From Acidaminobacter sp964416305 (lineage in GTDB: Bacteria; Bacillota; Clostridia; Peptostreptococcales; Acidaminobacteraceae): a stretch of DNA of 64,000 bases. This document shows, in pieces, positions 8,382 to 17,182 of this stretch. The notes beneath the pieces are model-generated. The model ran no database searches. It saw only the letters and a list, made by a program, of their open reading frames with translations, and was not told where the DNA came from. The stretch spans positions 1 through 64,000 of the forward strand of contig CAYQDM010000009.1 in NCBI GenBank assembly GCA_964416305.1, in the 5' to 3' direction. The translations under genes and the position numbers were made by a program. Within the stretch, counting starts at the first letter, position 1, and the number at the start of each line of letters is the position of its first letter.

Positions 8382-10157
8382 TTACTCACCCGCCTTCTTG
8401 ATTGCTTTGAATGGACAAACCTGCAGACAGACTTCACAGCCTACACAGGCGTTAGGGTCAATGTAGGACTTCTTCTTGGTCTTGTCAAAGACAATGGCAG
8501 GGCAGCCGGTTTTATTGCAAAGACGACAGCCGCGGCATTCTTCTTCAACCACATAGCAGACTGGTTTCTTCTCACCGAACTCTTTGATGTCTTCCGGAGA
8601 GAACTTTTTGAGGACACACGGCCATCTCGTAATGATGACAGATGGTCCCTCGTAAGCCAAGGCTGCGTCCAGTGCCTTTGTGACTGAATCCAGGTCCAGC
8701 GGATTGACATTGATCACCAGATCAACGCCGAGAGCGCGTACGACTTTATCAATTTCAATTTCTTTAACCTTTTGACCGGTCAGGGTATAACCTGTGCCAG
8801 GATTCTCCTGATGTCCCGTCATACCTGTGATACGGTTGTCAAGAATGACATTGACCGTATTGCCGCGGTTGTAAACCACATCGACCAATGATGTCATGCC
8901 TGAGTGGAAGAACGTGGAGTCACCGATAACTGAAACCACTTTCATCCCTTTTCCTGCCTTGTCGAGCACGCGCTGAGCACCATGGCCCATGGAAATCGAC
9001 GCGCCCATGTCAATAACTGTATCTGTCGTATTAAGCGGCTCTGAAGCACCTAAAGTGTAACAGCCAATATCACCTGTGACCATGACGTTTTTCTTCTTTT
9101 TGAGTGCATAAAAGAAACCGCGGTGAGGACATCCGGCGCACAGCGTCGGCGGTCTTCCCACCAGTTTATCCTGAGGAATCTCAAGCAGCGGACGTACTTC
9201 GCCCAAAAGGGATTTAGCAATGATATCCGGATTCAATTCGCCGACATTTGGAATCAATGCTTTGCCGACACAGTCAATGCCGGCAGCTTTAATCTGCTCC
9301 TCCATGAACGGCTCAAGTTCTTCGACAACGTACAGTGTCTCAACCTGTGAGGCAAAGTCTCGGATCTTATCCATAGGCAGCGGGTTTGTAAAGCCAAGCT
9401 TCAGGTAAGACGCGTTGTCGCCAAACACTTCTTTGGCATATTGATAAGCGACGCCCGAAGTAACGATGCCCACTTTCTTGTCTGCCCATTCAATGCGATT
9501 AAGTGATGTTTCATTGCTGAATTTCTCCATCTCGACCAGTTTTGCTTCTACAACAGGATGGAGCTTTTTCGCATGCGCCGGCGCTGCAATGTATTTCTCC
9601 GGACGTTTAACATACGGGATCAGGTCTTTTTCAACGCGCTCTCCAACTTCCACCAGACTCTTGGAGTGACAGACACGCGTCGTCATGCGCATCATGACCG
9701 CGACGTCAAATTGTTCGCTGATCTCATAAGCGGCTTTCATGTAATCGAGGCACTCCTGAGAGTCGCTAGGCTCAATGCAGGCTATCTTCGCGAACTTCGC
9801 GAGAATACGGTTGTCCTGCTCATTTTGCGAGCTGTGACATCCCGGATCATCCGCAGAAATTAAAACGAGACCGCCTGTTACACCTGTGTAGGAAATGGTC
9901 ATAAGCGGATCCGCAGCGACGTTGACACCGACGTGCTTCATAGCGGCAAGGGCTCTGCCTCCGGCAATGGAAGCACCCAATACTGCTTCCAGCGCCACTT
10001 TTTCATTAGGCGCCCATTCAGAAATAATCTCCGGATATTGAGCGGTGTTTTCCAAAATTTCAGTACTCGGTGTGCCCGGATACGCCGAGGCATAGACAAC
10101 GCCAGCTTCAAAAGCACCGCGCGCAACTGCCTCATTTCCTGTCATAAAGGTCTTCAA
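8382..10157 (-). CDS. iorA: Indolepyruvate:ferredoxin oxidoreductase, alpha subunit
   Basis: It is the thiamine-diphosphate and iron-sulfur subunit that oxidises indolepyruvate and related aryl 2-oxoacids from aromatic amino acids. The length is 591 aa. The N-terminal pyrimidine-binding domain (GAFEAGVVYASAYPGTPST) is followed by the TPP domain with GDIGCYTLG and GDSTFFHSG...NRITGMTGHQ around residues 365-450. Two C-terminal ferredoxin clusters follow: CRGCRLCNKTGC and CVGCEVCLQVCP. The start is TTG (10155-10157) with GGAGTG 8 nt upstream; the nearer ATG runs into a stop after two codons. Confidence 0.95.
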   Translation of the reverse strand: MKTFMTGNEAVARGAFEAGVVYASAYPGTPSTEILENTAQYPEIISEWAPNEKVALEAVLGASIAGGRALAAMKHVGVNVAADPLMTISYTGVTGGLVLISADDPGCHSSQNEQDNRILAKFAKIACIEPSDSQECLDYMKAAYEISEQFDVAVMMRMTTRVCHSKSLVEVGERVEKDLIPYVKRPEKYIAAPAHAKKLHPVVEAKLVEMEKFSNETSLNRIEWADKKVGIVTSGVAYQYAKEVFGDNASYLKLGFTNPLPMDKIRDFASQVETLYVVEELEPFMEEQIKAAGIDCVGKALIPNVGELNPDIIAKSLLGEVRPLLEIPQDKLVGRPPTLCAGCPHRGFFYALKKKKNVMVTGDIGCYTLGASEPLNTTDTVIDMGASISMGHGAQRVLDKAGKGMKVVSVIGDSTFFHSGMTSLVDVVYNRGNTVNVILDNRITGMTGHQENPGTGYTLTGQKVKEIEIDKVVRALGVDLVINVNPLDLDSVTKALDAALAYEGPSVIITRWPCVLKKFSPEDIKEFGEKKPVCYVVEEECRGCRLCNKTGCPAIVFDKTKKKSYIDPNACVGCEVCLQVCPFKAIKKAGE

Positions 10158-10215
10158 ATCATGGTCACTCCTATCTCTTATGTATTTGACTGTGCTTGTC
10201 GACTATCATTTTTTC

Positions 10216-11139
10216 TCACACTTGAATTTCTGCCTGGCCTGCTGCGACGACACTGCCAAGAGCAATGGAGTAAAGCTTTACTTCAGCCGTGTCCGCTCGG
10301 GATACCAAAACCACAGGCACTTTGGCACCCATGATGATCCCTGCCGACTCCGCGTTTGCCAGATATGTCAGCGCCTTACCAATGCCGTTTCCCACTTCTA
10401 TGTTAGGCACCAGCAAAACATCCACATCTCCGGCAATTTCACTTTTAAAACCTTTAATGTCTGCCGCTTCCCTGGACACCGCAAGATCAAAGGCAAGCGG
10501 TCCTTCGACAATGGCCTTGTCTCCGAATGCACCTTCTCGACACATAATTTCCAGTGCTCGGGCATCCACTGTTGCCGGCATTTTATCATTGACTTTTTCC
10601 TTGGCGGCGAGGCACGCCACCTTGACGGTGTCCATGCCCAGCGCATAAGCGGCACTGAGCGCATTGCGTATGATGGTGGCTTTTTCAGCCAGAGTGGGCT
10701 CGATATTCATACCGCCGTCTGTCAAAAAGAGCAATTTGTGATAGGTTGGCAGATCATAGAGCATGACGTGACTGAGTTGGTTCTCCGTTCTGAGGCCGTA
10801 ATCACGGTTCAGCACAGCCTTAAGCAAAATTGAGGTGTCTATGAGACCCTTCATGAGAAAATCCGCTTTTCCGTCGCGAACCAGTTGGACACTGATTTGG
10901 GCGGAGGCCTCAAGGTCCTTTTCATCAATAATTTCGAACGCCCCACATTCAATTTGCTCCGAGGCACAAAGCTCGACAATTTTCTGACGATCCCCTACTA
11001 GAATAGGGACAATGAGCCCCATTTCAGTCGCTTTTGCCACAGCACCCAGCACCTCCGGATCCTGCGCGGCTGCGACTGCAAGCCGCATAGTCTTCTGAGC
11101 TGCAGCTGACTCTAAAAGCTGATCAAAGTTTTTGATCAA
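10216..11139 (-). CDS. ptb: Phosphate butyryltransferase/acetyltransferase family protein
   Basis: It converts an acyl-CoA and phosphate to an acyl phosphate, the step before ATP formation by an acyl kinase. At 307 aa with the Pta/Ptb fold throughout (EGPLAFDLAVSREAADIKG near the C-terminus), it resembles phosphate butyryltransferases more than the longer Pta. TTG at 11137-11139 is chosen because AGGAGG lies 10 nt upstream; an in-frame extension to 11187 would include that ribosome site in the coding region. It precedes iorA by 58 nt. Substrate is not determined: butyryl-, branched- or aryl-acetyl-CoA are possible. No kinase gene is next to it. Confidence 0.85.
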   Translation of the reverse strand: MIKNFDQLLESAAAQKTMRLAVAAAQDPEVLGAVAKATEMGLIVPILVGDRQKIVELCASEQIECGAFEIIDEKDLEASAQISVQLVRDGKADFLMKGLIDTSILLKAVLNRDYGLRTENQLSHVMLYDLPTYHKLLFLTDGGMNIEPTLAEKATIIRNALSAAYALGMDTVKVACLAAKEKVNDKMPATVDARALEIMCREGAFGDKAIVEGPLAFDLAVSREAADIKGFKSEIAGDVDVLLVPNIEVGNGIGKALTYLANAESAGIIMGAKVPVVLVSRADTAEVKLYSIALGSVVAAGQAEIQV

Positions 11140-11253
11140 ACTGTTACAACCTCCTTTTATAAAACGCCCACTAATGCATCTTAACATTTGGCTTACCTGA
11201 TACGGAAAGTTATTTTTGTTGAAGAGTTCAATATTTTTTGTAATTCTAAATTC

Positions 11254-11282
11254 ATTTTAATCAATATTGAGGAAAAGTTCAA
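11254..11282 (-). promoter_or_regulatory. Candidate promoter of ptb-iorAB
   Basis: TTGAAC (11277-11282), a 17-bp spacer and TAAAAT (11254-11259) on the minus strand, about 110 nt before the ptb start. The surroundings are AT-rich. Confidence 0.45.
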
Positions 11283-11324
11283 GTAGGGATCATCCATTTT
11301 TCACAAAGTCTTCCCATTAAATGT

Positions 11325-11350
11325 TCAAAAAAAGCCGGTTCCTCACCGGC
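11325..11350 (-). terminator. Terminator after the TPR gene
   Basis: On the minus strand GCCGGTGAGGAACCGGC (11334-11350) is followed by a run of seven T. It closes the long bsh-nadK-TPR unit. Between it and the TPR stop is a 14-bp perfect palindrome TCACATTAATGTGA (11375-11388) of unknown role. Confidence 0.75.
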
Positions 11351-11396
11351 GATTTTGTTGTTTTTTATAAAATTTCACATTAATGTGATCAATCTG

Positions 11397-12530
11397 CTAT
11401 GAAAGCCGGTTTGACTCTGTACCCAGCTGCCTGAGCCAGGCCGCCGTCACTTCATCCTCAGGATTGATCTCGTAAGCCCGTTCAATAAGTTGTCTGGCCT
11501 GTTTCAGATCACCCAAGTGCAGCATGACGATGCCTTTATTGCACAGTAAATCCGGAGAATCCGGATGCATCTTAAGCGCTTCGCTGTAAACGATCTCAGC
11601 ATCATGAAACATGCTCAGAGACATCAAACACAGCCCAATTTCGTTGTGGATTTCAGGACTGCCGGTGTTTAAGCGCAGTGCACGTCTGAAATAATCCAGT
11701 GCCTCATTGTACTGCTCCTTTTGCCGGTAAGCCAGACCAATGAAGAAGAGCAGATTCCACCAATCATCGTGAAATTCCTCAAGGGGGAGGAGTTTGACAA
11801 GCCCCTCATCAGCGAAGCCATCCAAAACCAGCATGTAGCCTTCTTCATACTGTATGCGGCTCCACAGATCGTCCAGCTGACGCACCATTTCATCGCGCAG
11901 ATCCTCGTCGACACCCAGGTGCATGGCCCGACGCCATGAGGACTCCGCCGCTTTATAGGACTTCCTGTTGACAAGCTGGAAGCCCATGAGATAGTAAAGC
12001 GGGGCGAAGTCCGGAAATTTCTCAATGGATTCAGACAACAGCTCGAAGACATCCTCTTCCAACTTCTTTTCCTCTGGCGAATTCTCGGCAAACCGCTCCG
12101 ACTGACGGAGGGCACATCTTGCTAGATTATAGATCACCTGAGGCTGATCCGTTGCAATCTGAGCTGCGGCATGCAGGTAAATCACTGCATCCAGCCACTT
12201 CTCCTCTTCTTCGAGCCGCGAGACCTTTTCCTCAAGCAGCGCAAGCAGTCCCGGCATCAATTCAGCAAGGAATGCCTTATACGCCTCCGCATGAGGGAAC
12301 TGCGGATCAAAACCAAGTGTCCAGCACATGCCCTCCGCTAGGTTATCCGCCGTAAAGTCCGTCTCACTGACCCCTTTGACTTTGTCGACCAAGCGGTCAA
12401 CCCTGATTGGCAGGGGCACGCGTTCGTCCAGCGTAATGCCCCCCAGTGTCAATGTCTTTCCTTCCTTTAGTTCTATAAACATCACTTCATCCGCTCTGCG
12501 CTTCAAAAGCATGCGGCTGCGTTCCAGCAT
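11397..12530 (-). CDS. Tetratricopeptide-repeat protein
   Basis: A 377-aa soluble protein with no signal peptide. The C-terminal half has at least three clear TPR units (for example YNEALDYFRRALRLNTGSPE and LLCNKGIVMLHLGDLKQARQ). The middle contains more degenerate TPR-like helices, and the N-terminal ~70 residues are a different acidic domain that I do not recognise. TPR scaffolds bind partner proteins; the partner is unknown. It follows nadK by 23 nt and is the last gene of the unit. The ATG start has a modest GGAGGT site. Confidence 0.8.
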   Translation of the reverse strand: MLERSRMLLKRRADEVMFIELKEGKTLTLGGITLDERVPLPIRVDRLVDKVKGVSETDFTADNLAEGMCWTLGFDPQFPHAEAYKAFLAELMPGLLALLEEKVSRLEEEEKWLDAVIYLHAAAQIATDQPQVIYNLARCALRQSERFAENSPEEKKLEEDVFELLSESIEKFPDFAPLYYLMGFQLVNRKSYKAAESSWRRAMHLGVDEDLRDEMVRQLDDLWSRIQYEEGYMLVLDGFADEGLVKLLPLEEFHDDWWNLLFFIGLAYRQKEQYNEALDYFRRALRLNTGSPEIHNEIGLCLMSLSMFHDAEIVYSEALKMHPDSPDLLCNKGIVMLHLGDLKQARQLIERAYEINPEDEVTAAWLRQLGTESNRLS

Positions 12531-12553
12531 TTATAATCTACCTCCAGTAAAGA

Positions 12554-13375
12554 CTAATCGCTCAGCACCCTGCTGACGCGCTTGTCGATGATTTTATTTC
12601 TGAATAGCTCAAAATAATCAAAATCCCCATAACGAAGAATTTTCACCTCTTTATGGGCGGCGCGCACTGAGATTTGCGAGATGAAATCGTCCGTGACCTT
12701 TCTGCCGTCGCAGGCGACGATCACCGCGCGCATCTGCGCCTTCACAATGGAAAAATCTATGACGGTTTCAATTGGTACTACCATGGAGGTCTTGAGTGGC
12801 CGGTTAATGCTGTTGTCGTTGGCATGAATCGGTGTGATCTGGTACACAGGCAATTCCGAATGAGTCGCTACGCCGCCTGCCCAAATCGCGTAACCCGTGG
12901 AACCAATAGGCGTTGAAATGATAAAGCCATCTCCCGTGAAGTAATTGAACGGCTTTCCGTCAATGTAGATTTTGACCTCGAGAAGCCTTGGCTCCAGATG
13001 CTTAATCAGGATTTCATTAAAGGCATAGCTGTCTATTTCGTCCCCATTCACGGTTTTGCAGCGTACCTCAAGCAACGGATAACTCTGGATGGAATAGTCC
13101 TTGTTTTCAAGCAGCTCCAGAATAATTTCCAGCTGATTGGGCGGGACGCTGGGCAGGAACCCCAGAGTGCCAGTATTGACGCCAAGAAAAGGAATTTTCA
13201 AAGCCCGGTATCGCCTGATCGCGCTCAGCATAGTGCCGTCGCCGCCTATGACAATGATGAGGTCAGCATTTTCGGATACAACCTTATAGCCTGCCGCTGT
13301 CAACATCCGGAACAATTTGTCCTTGACTTCCAGGGACGTTTTTTTTGTATTGCTGTAGAGCGTGATATTTTTCAA
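12554..13375 (-). CDS. nadK: NAD kinase
   Basis: It phosphorylates NAD to NADP. The protein is 273 aa from the chosen TTG (13373-13375), which has GGCGGTGG 6 nt upstream. A TTG seven codons earlier (13394-13396) would place that ribosome site inside the gene. The NAD-kinase motifs are VIGGDGTMLSAIRRY near residue 45 and TPIGSTGYAIWAGG near residue 155. It lies between a membrane protein and the TPR gene in the bshC-led operon. Supplying NADPH for thiol-disulfide reduction there is inference. Confidence 0.93.
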   Translation of the reverse strand: MKNITLYSNTKKTSLEVKDKLFRMLTAAGYKVVSENADLIIVIGGDGTMLSAIRRYRALKIPFLGVNTGTLGFLPSVPPNQLEIILELLENKDYSIQSYPLLEVRCKTVNGDEIDSYAFNEILIKHLEPRLLEVKIYIDGKPFNYFTGDGFIISTPIGSTGYAIWAGGVATHSELPVYQITPIHANDNSINRPLKTSMVVPIETVIDFSIVKAQMRAVIVACDGRKVTDDFISQISVRAAHKEVKILRYGDFDYFELFRNKIIDKRVSRVLSD

Positions 13376-13405
13376 GTAGGACCACCGCCTTATCAAAGTA
13401 AATCA

Positions 13406-14143
13406 TCAGTTGCGATACATGGTCTCCGTAAACAGGCGTTTGCGCCTGGTCGTTTTATATAAGACATCAAACAGATACCCTCTGTAAATCATTCCAAAAC
13501 TGATTAATCCCGCTGAAACGATACTCAATACCAACAAATTAAGCCAGCCAAGTCCGAACGGCGTCAGTGCAGCGTCGATCAGGGCTCTTATCGCGAAGAG
13601 AAGGGCAAAGATCACTGCGTTGGGCACCAACCAGCTGACGGCATTTTCTCTGGTAAACTCAACAGTTTTTACAAAGGTATCCGCCTCGCTGAAATATTTC
13701 TGATAGATCATCTCCGGCAGCGGGTTCAATATGACAAAGGCAAAGAAATAAATGGCCACCAGGACAAACCCTAGACCCATGGCGTTCAAAATAGGTGACA
13801 AAAGAAGACTTGCTCCGTAATTCGCCACCCATACCACAAACAGGACCATATAGACCTTTCTAAAGTGTACGGTAAAACCATTTTTAAAATCATCCATATC
13901 AAATTTTCGACGCGTGATAACCTGATGGATGATGTGGAGATAATTGGAAATAATAGCTGCTTCCACTACAAAAATCAGAATACCACCCAAAAAACCCATC
14001 ATGGCCGCGACGCTGCCTGCAACCATGGTCAATGCCATGTAGGGAATTGCCAGCAAAAAAATCAGCAAATTGTTTTTAAACGCGCTGACGGCTTTCTTTA
14101 AAACAGAACGGTTTGTCAGTGCCAAATCTTTCAAGATTTCCAT
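13406..14143 (-). CDS. Multi-pass membrane protein of unknown function
   Basis: 245 aa with about six predicted transmembrane helices: LLIFLLAIPYMALTMVAG, FLGGILIFVVEAAIISNY, MVLFVVWVANYGASLLL, FVLVAIYFFAFVILN, WLVPNAVIFALLFAI and LLVLSIVSAGLISFG. The short cytoplasmic N-terminus EILKDLALTNRSVLKKAV is basic. I do not recognise the family; it resembles DUF975/glycerophosphodiester-type integral membrane domains only in overall shape. Its start lies inside the end of the radical SAM gene, so the two are co-translated. Confidence 0.75.
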   Translation of the reverse strand: MEILKDLALTNRSVLKKAVSAFKNNLLIFLLAIPYMALTMVAGSVAAMMGFLGGILIFVVEAAIISNYLHIIHQVITRRKFDMDDFKNGFTVHFRKVYMVLFVVWVANYGASLLLSPILNAMGLGFVLVAIYFFAFVILNPLPEMIYQKYFSEADTFVKTVEFTRENAVSWLVPNAVIFALLFAIRALIDAALTPFGLGWLNLLVLSIVSAGLISFGMIYRGYLFDVLYKTTRRKRLFTETMYRN

Positions 14144-16002
14144 AAAGTCACCTCAAGGCGCGCTTGCGCGTAATCGTAGTGTTCGCTGACAGAAGAACGC
14201 CGGGCAGTGTCCACCCAGCCCAGCCATAACCCGTGATCAGCATGGCCGAAGTCTCTTCGGCCTTCGATCCAGGCGCTCATGTCGACATCAAAAATCTGAT
14301 AGCGGATGCGTTTAAGCAATGTCTTCACAGGGATGTCCGGTGCAGATGCTCTCAATGCTTCGTGGATCGCGGCTTTGAGCGCAGGCGATTCTTCTGGCTC
14401 CCACCCCTGTCTGTCGACCGCTTGAGTTGTACTTCGGCGTTTTGCCAGAGCGACCAGGCAGTCATAGTCCAGGAGTGTTTTAAATACAGGGTCGTACCAG
14501 CTCTGAGCTTGCAGAAATGCCTCAAGGTGCCCGTAATGCGCTTCGCTTCGGTAAACTTGTTGGTCATAGCCCCGCTGCCTGATAAACTCAGAAAAACCCA
14601 AAAAGAAGGCCGATGGTCGCTGTCCGCTCTTCTCAAGCGCCGCCTCTAGAGTCACTGAAAAGCCACCGGAATTGTAAAAGAGGTCGACCAGCGCTTCAAT
14701 CCGCTTCAAGCTGGTTAATTGGGCAAAGTTAATATGAGCGTTGCCGAGAACTTCGTAGGGCGGATGAGACTCACTAACATATCCGAATTTTTCTGCCTGC
14801 TCTGAGAGCGGGGATCCTGGAATCAGCTTCAAAAATCCCAGCTGCAAGGCGTGGGGTCTCAAGTTGAACACTTCATCAAAGGATTTTAAAAATCTCTCAT
14901 AGGTTTCGAAAGGCAGACCTGCTATGAGGTCAAGATGGAGATGAATATTGCCAAGGGCTTTCAGTTTCCTGCAGACTTCAGACGTCTTCTTAAAAGGAAG
15001 CGGCCGCATGACAGCCGTCATAGCTTCATCACAAGTGGACTGCACCCCAATTTCAAATTGAAACAGACCCGGCCTCGCTTTCGCCAGCAGTTCAAAATCC
15101 TGATCCCTGAGTAAAGCCGCGGTAATTTCAAAGTGGAATCCGGTGATTCCATTGTCCTTTTCGATCAGAAACTTAAAAATTTCACGGGTTCGATCTGAAT
15201 CCACATTAAAAGTGCGGTCTACAAATTTGACCTGCATGACTTCAGCTTTTATAAATCTCGCGAGGTCTTCCTTGACACGGTCCAGGCTAAAAGTTCTGAC
15301 ACCCGGTTCTCTGGAGGAAAGACAATAGGCGCAGCGGTACGGACAGCCCCTGGAAGCTTCGTAATAGAGCATTCTTCCGGCGCCAAAGTCCTCTGATTCA
15401 TACGGGAAAGGGATGCTGTCCAGCTCTGAGACCAGAGGAGCTTTCCCGTGATTGATAATGCCGGCGGCAGTCCGCTCCGTCAGACCCGAAATGGCATACG
15501 CCTCTGTTTTCTTCAACTTACGTTCCAAATAAGCGCCCAAAATCTCTTCGCCTTCACCTGTGACTATGACATCGATAAAATCGTGATGCTCGAGGTAAGC
15601 CTCCGAATCGAAGGCGGATTCGGGCCCACCAAACAAAATGACAGTTTCCGGCAGTACCTTTTTAAGTGAGGCCGCCAGCTTTAAAATGGCTTCAACATTC
15701 CAGATGTAGACAGAAAAACAGAGTACATCCGGTTTGGTTTCAAACAAGGTTCTGAGAATGTGCTCGTGGGGCTGGTTGATGGTGAATTCCAAAAGTCTGA
15801 GATTCAGAGGCGACTCCCCCGGCCCGGCAACACCAGTGTGACCTGGTTCTGGGGGGACGGTTGGGGAACCATCGGCAAAAACCCTCTCTGCTCTGGCTGA
15901 GGCACGAAGATTAAAGCGCCGTTCCAGCGCAGCCCTCAGGTAACGCAGGCTAAGGCTCATATGGGTATAGCGGGAGTTAAGTGTGGTCAGAACGACGTTC
16001 AA
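14131..16002 (-). CDS. B12-binding domain radical SAM protein (DUF4080 type)
   Basis: 623 aa. The N-terminal cobalamin-binding-like domain (LNVVLTTLNSRYTHMSLSL, then PDVLCFSVYIWNVEAILKL) is followed by a radical SAM core whose cluster motif is CPYRCAYCLSS near residue 205, and a C-terminal DUF4080-like domain. No product is known for this group; it belongs to a widespread class of uncharacterised Bacillota enzymes. TTG at 16000-16002 is preferred because GAAAGGCGGGG precedes it and it removes a 38-nt overlap with bshA. It overlaps the downstream membrane-protein gene by 13 nt. Confidence 0.85.
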   Translation of the reverse strand: MNVVLTTLNSRYTHMSLSLRYLRAALERRFNLRASARAERVFADGSPTVPPEPGHTGVAGPGESPLNLRLLEFTINQPHEHILRTLFETKPDVLCFSVYIWNVEAILKLAASLKKVLPETVILFGGPESAFDSEAYLEHHDFIDVIVTGEGEEILGAYLERKLKKTEAYAISGLTERTAAGIINHGKAPLVSELDSIPFPYESEDFGAGRMLYYEASRGCPYRCAYCLSSREPGVRTFSLDRVKEDLARFIKAEVMQVKFVDRTFNVDSDRTREIFKFLIEKDNGITGFHFEITAALLRDQDFELLAKARPGLFQFEIGVQSTCDEAMTAVMRPLPFKKTSEVCRKLKALGNIHLHLDLIAGLPFETYERFLKSFDEVFNLRPHALQLGFLKLIPGSPLSEQAEKFGYVSESHPPYEVLGNAHINFAQLTSLKRIEALVDLFYNSGGFSVTLEAALEKSGQRPSAFFLGFSEFIRQRGYDQQVYRSEAHYGHLEAFLQAQSWYDPVFKTLLDYDCLVALAKRRSTTQAVDRQGWEPEESPALKAAIHEALRASAPDIPVKTLLKRIRYQIFDVDMSAWIEGRRDFGHADHGLWLGWVDTARRSSVSEHYDYAQARLEVTLWKS

Positions 16003-16033
16003 GGTGCGACCCCGCCTTTCGTTTGGATTGTCT

Positions 16034-17158
16034 CTACACTTGGGACAGCAAGGCTTCATACAGCACCACATACTGCGCTGCTATGGTCTGCTCCTCAAAT
16101 GCAGAGGTGGCTCTATGCCGGGCGGCGGCTGCCATAGCCCGGTGACGCTCAGGACTCGATAAAATGGCGACTGCGTCGGCGATCATCTTTGCAGTATCGC
16201 CCACCTCTGACAGGGCCCCGCTGATGCCATCCTCGACGACCTCAGGGATGCCGCCGGTTCTTGTGGCTATGACCGGAACCTCGCAGGCCATGGCTTCCAG
16301 GGCGGCAAGACCAAAGCTCTCTTTTTCGGAGGGCAGCAAAAAGAGGTCGGAGCATGATAACAGGGCGACGACATTGTCCTGTTTGCCCATGAAGTGGACG
16401 CGGTCACGCAGATTGAAGCGGTCGGCCAGCTCGTAGGCAGTCCGCATCTCCGGACCGTCGCCGACCAGCATTAAATGAGCGGGACACTCGGCATTCACGC
16501 CTCTGAAAATTTCCATGACGTCCTGAATGCGTTTGACGGTTCTGAAATTAGAGATATGAATTAAGAGTTTTTGCCCCTCTGGGACTTTCAGGCGAGCGCG
16601 CGAACAGAGCGTCGGCATTTTGCGGTACTGGGCGGTATTGACGAAATTGTGGATCATATGGATCGGTACGCTGACAGTCAGCGTTTTAAGGGCGACCTGC
16701 TTCAGATCTTCGGATACCGCTGTCAGCGCGTCCATTTGATTAATGCTGAATTCAGTGATATCTCTCAGGCTTTGGTCTTCTGCCATAATGGTCACATCCG
16801 TGCCGTGGAGTGTGGTGACGGTTCTGACTTGATCCCCCAGCATCTGGGCTGCCATGTGAACCGCCATGGTATGGGGCACGGCGTAATGGGCGTGGAGAAT
16901 CTGAAGACCTTCCCGGCGGGCGACTTCATAGATCTTATTGGCGAGGGCCAGGATATAGGGCGGATACTTGAATACAGGGTAATTGGAGACATCCACTTCA
17001 TGGAAGAAAATGTTCTCATGAAATTCAATCAGCCTGAAGGGCTTGTCATAAGTGATGAAGTGGATTTCATGGCCGAGATTGGCCAGATGGATGCCAAGCT
17101 CAGTCGCGACGACGCCGCTGCCGCCATAGGAAGGATAACATACCATGCCAATTTTCAA
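16034..17158 (-). CDS. bshA: N-acetyl-alpha-D-glucosaminyl L-malate synthase
   Basis: It is a GT4 glycosyltransferase that joins N-acetylglucosamine (from UDP-GlcNAc) to L-malate, the first bacillithiol step. The protein is 374 aa. The N-terminus LKIGMVCYPSYGGSGVVATE is the hallmark of BshA, and the C-terminal GT4 site reads PSEKESFGLAALEAMACEVP with catalytic/nucleotide-binding Glu residues. TTG at 17156-17158 is chosen because AAAGGAG lies 9 nt before it, while the TTG at 17165-17167 touches that site. It follows bshC by 24 nt. Confidence 0.9.
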   Translation of the reverse strand: MKIGMVCYPSYGGSGVVATELGIHLANLGHEIHFITYDKPFRLIEFHENIFFHEVDVSNYPVFKYPPYILALANKIYEVARREGLQILHAHYAVPHTMAVHMAAQMLGDQVRTVTTLHGTDVTIMAEDQSLRDITEFSINQMDALTAVSEDLKQVALKTLTVSVPIHMIHNFVNTAQYRKMPTLCSRARLKVPEGQKLLIHISNFRTVKRIQDVMEIFRGVNAECPAHLMLVGDGPEMRTAYELADRFNLRDRVHFMGKQDNVVALLSCSDLFLLPSEKESFGLAALEAMACEVPVIATRTGGIPEVVEDGISGALSEVGDTAKMIADAVAILSSPERHRAMAAAARHRATSAFEEQTIAAQYVVLYEALLSQV

Positions 17159-17182
17159 TTGCGACAACTCCTTTGGGCTGTT

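Noticed and set aside
11375..11388. Palindrome TCACATTAATGTGA as a CRP-type operator
   Set aside because: It has the half-sites in the opposite order from TGTGA-N6-TCACA and lies between a stop codon and a terminator, far from a promoter.
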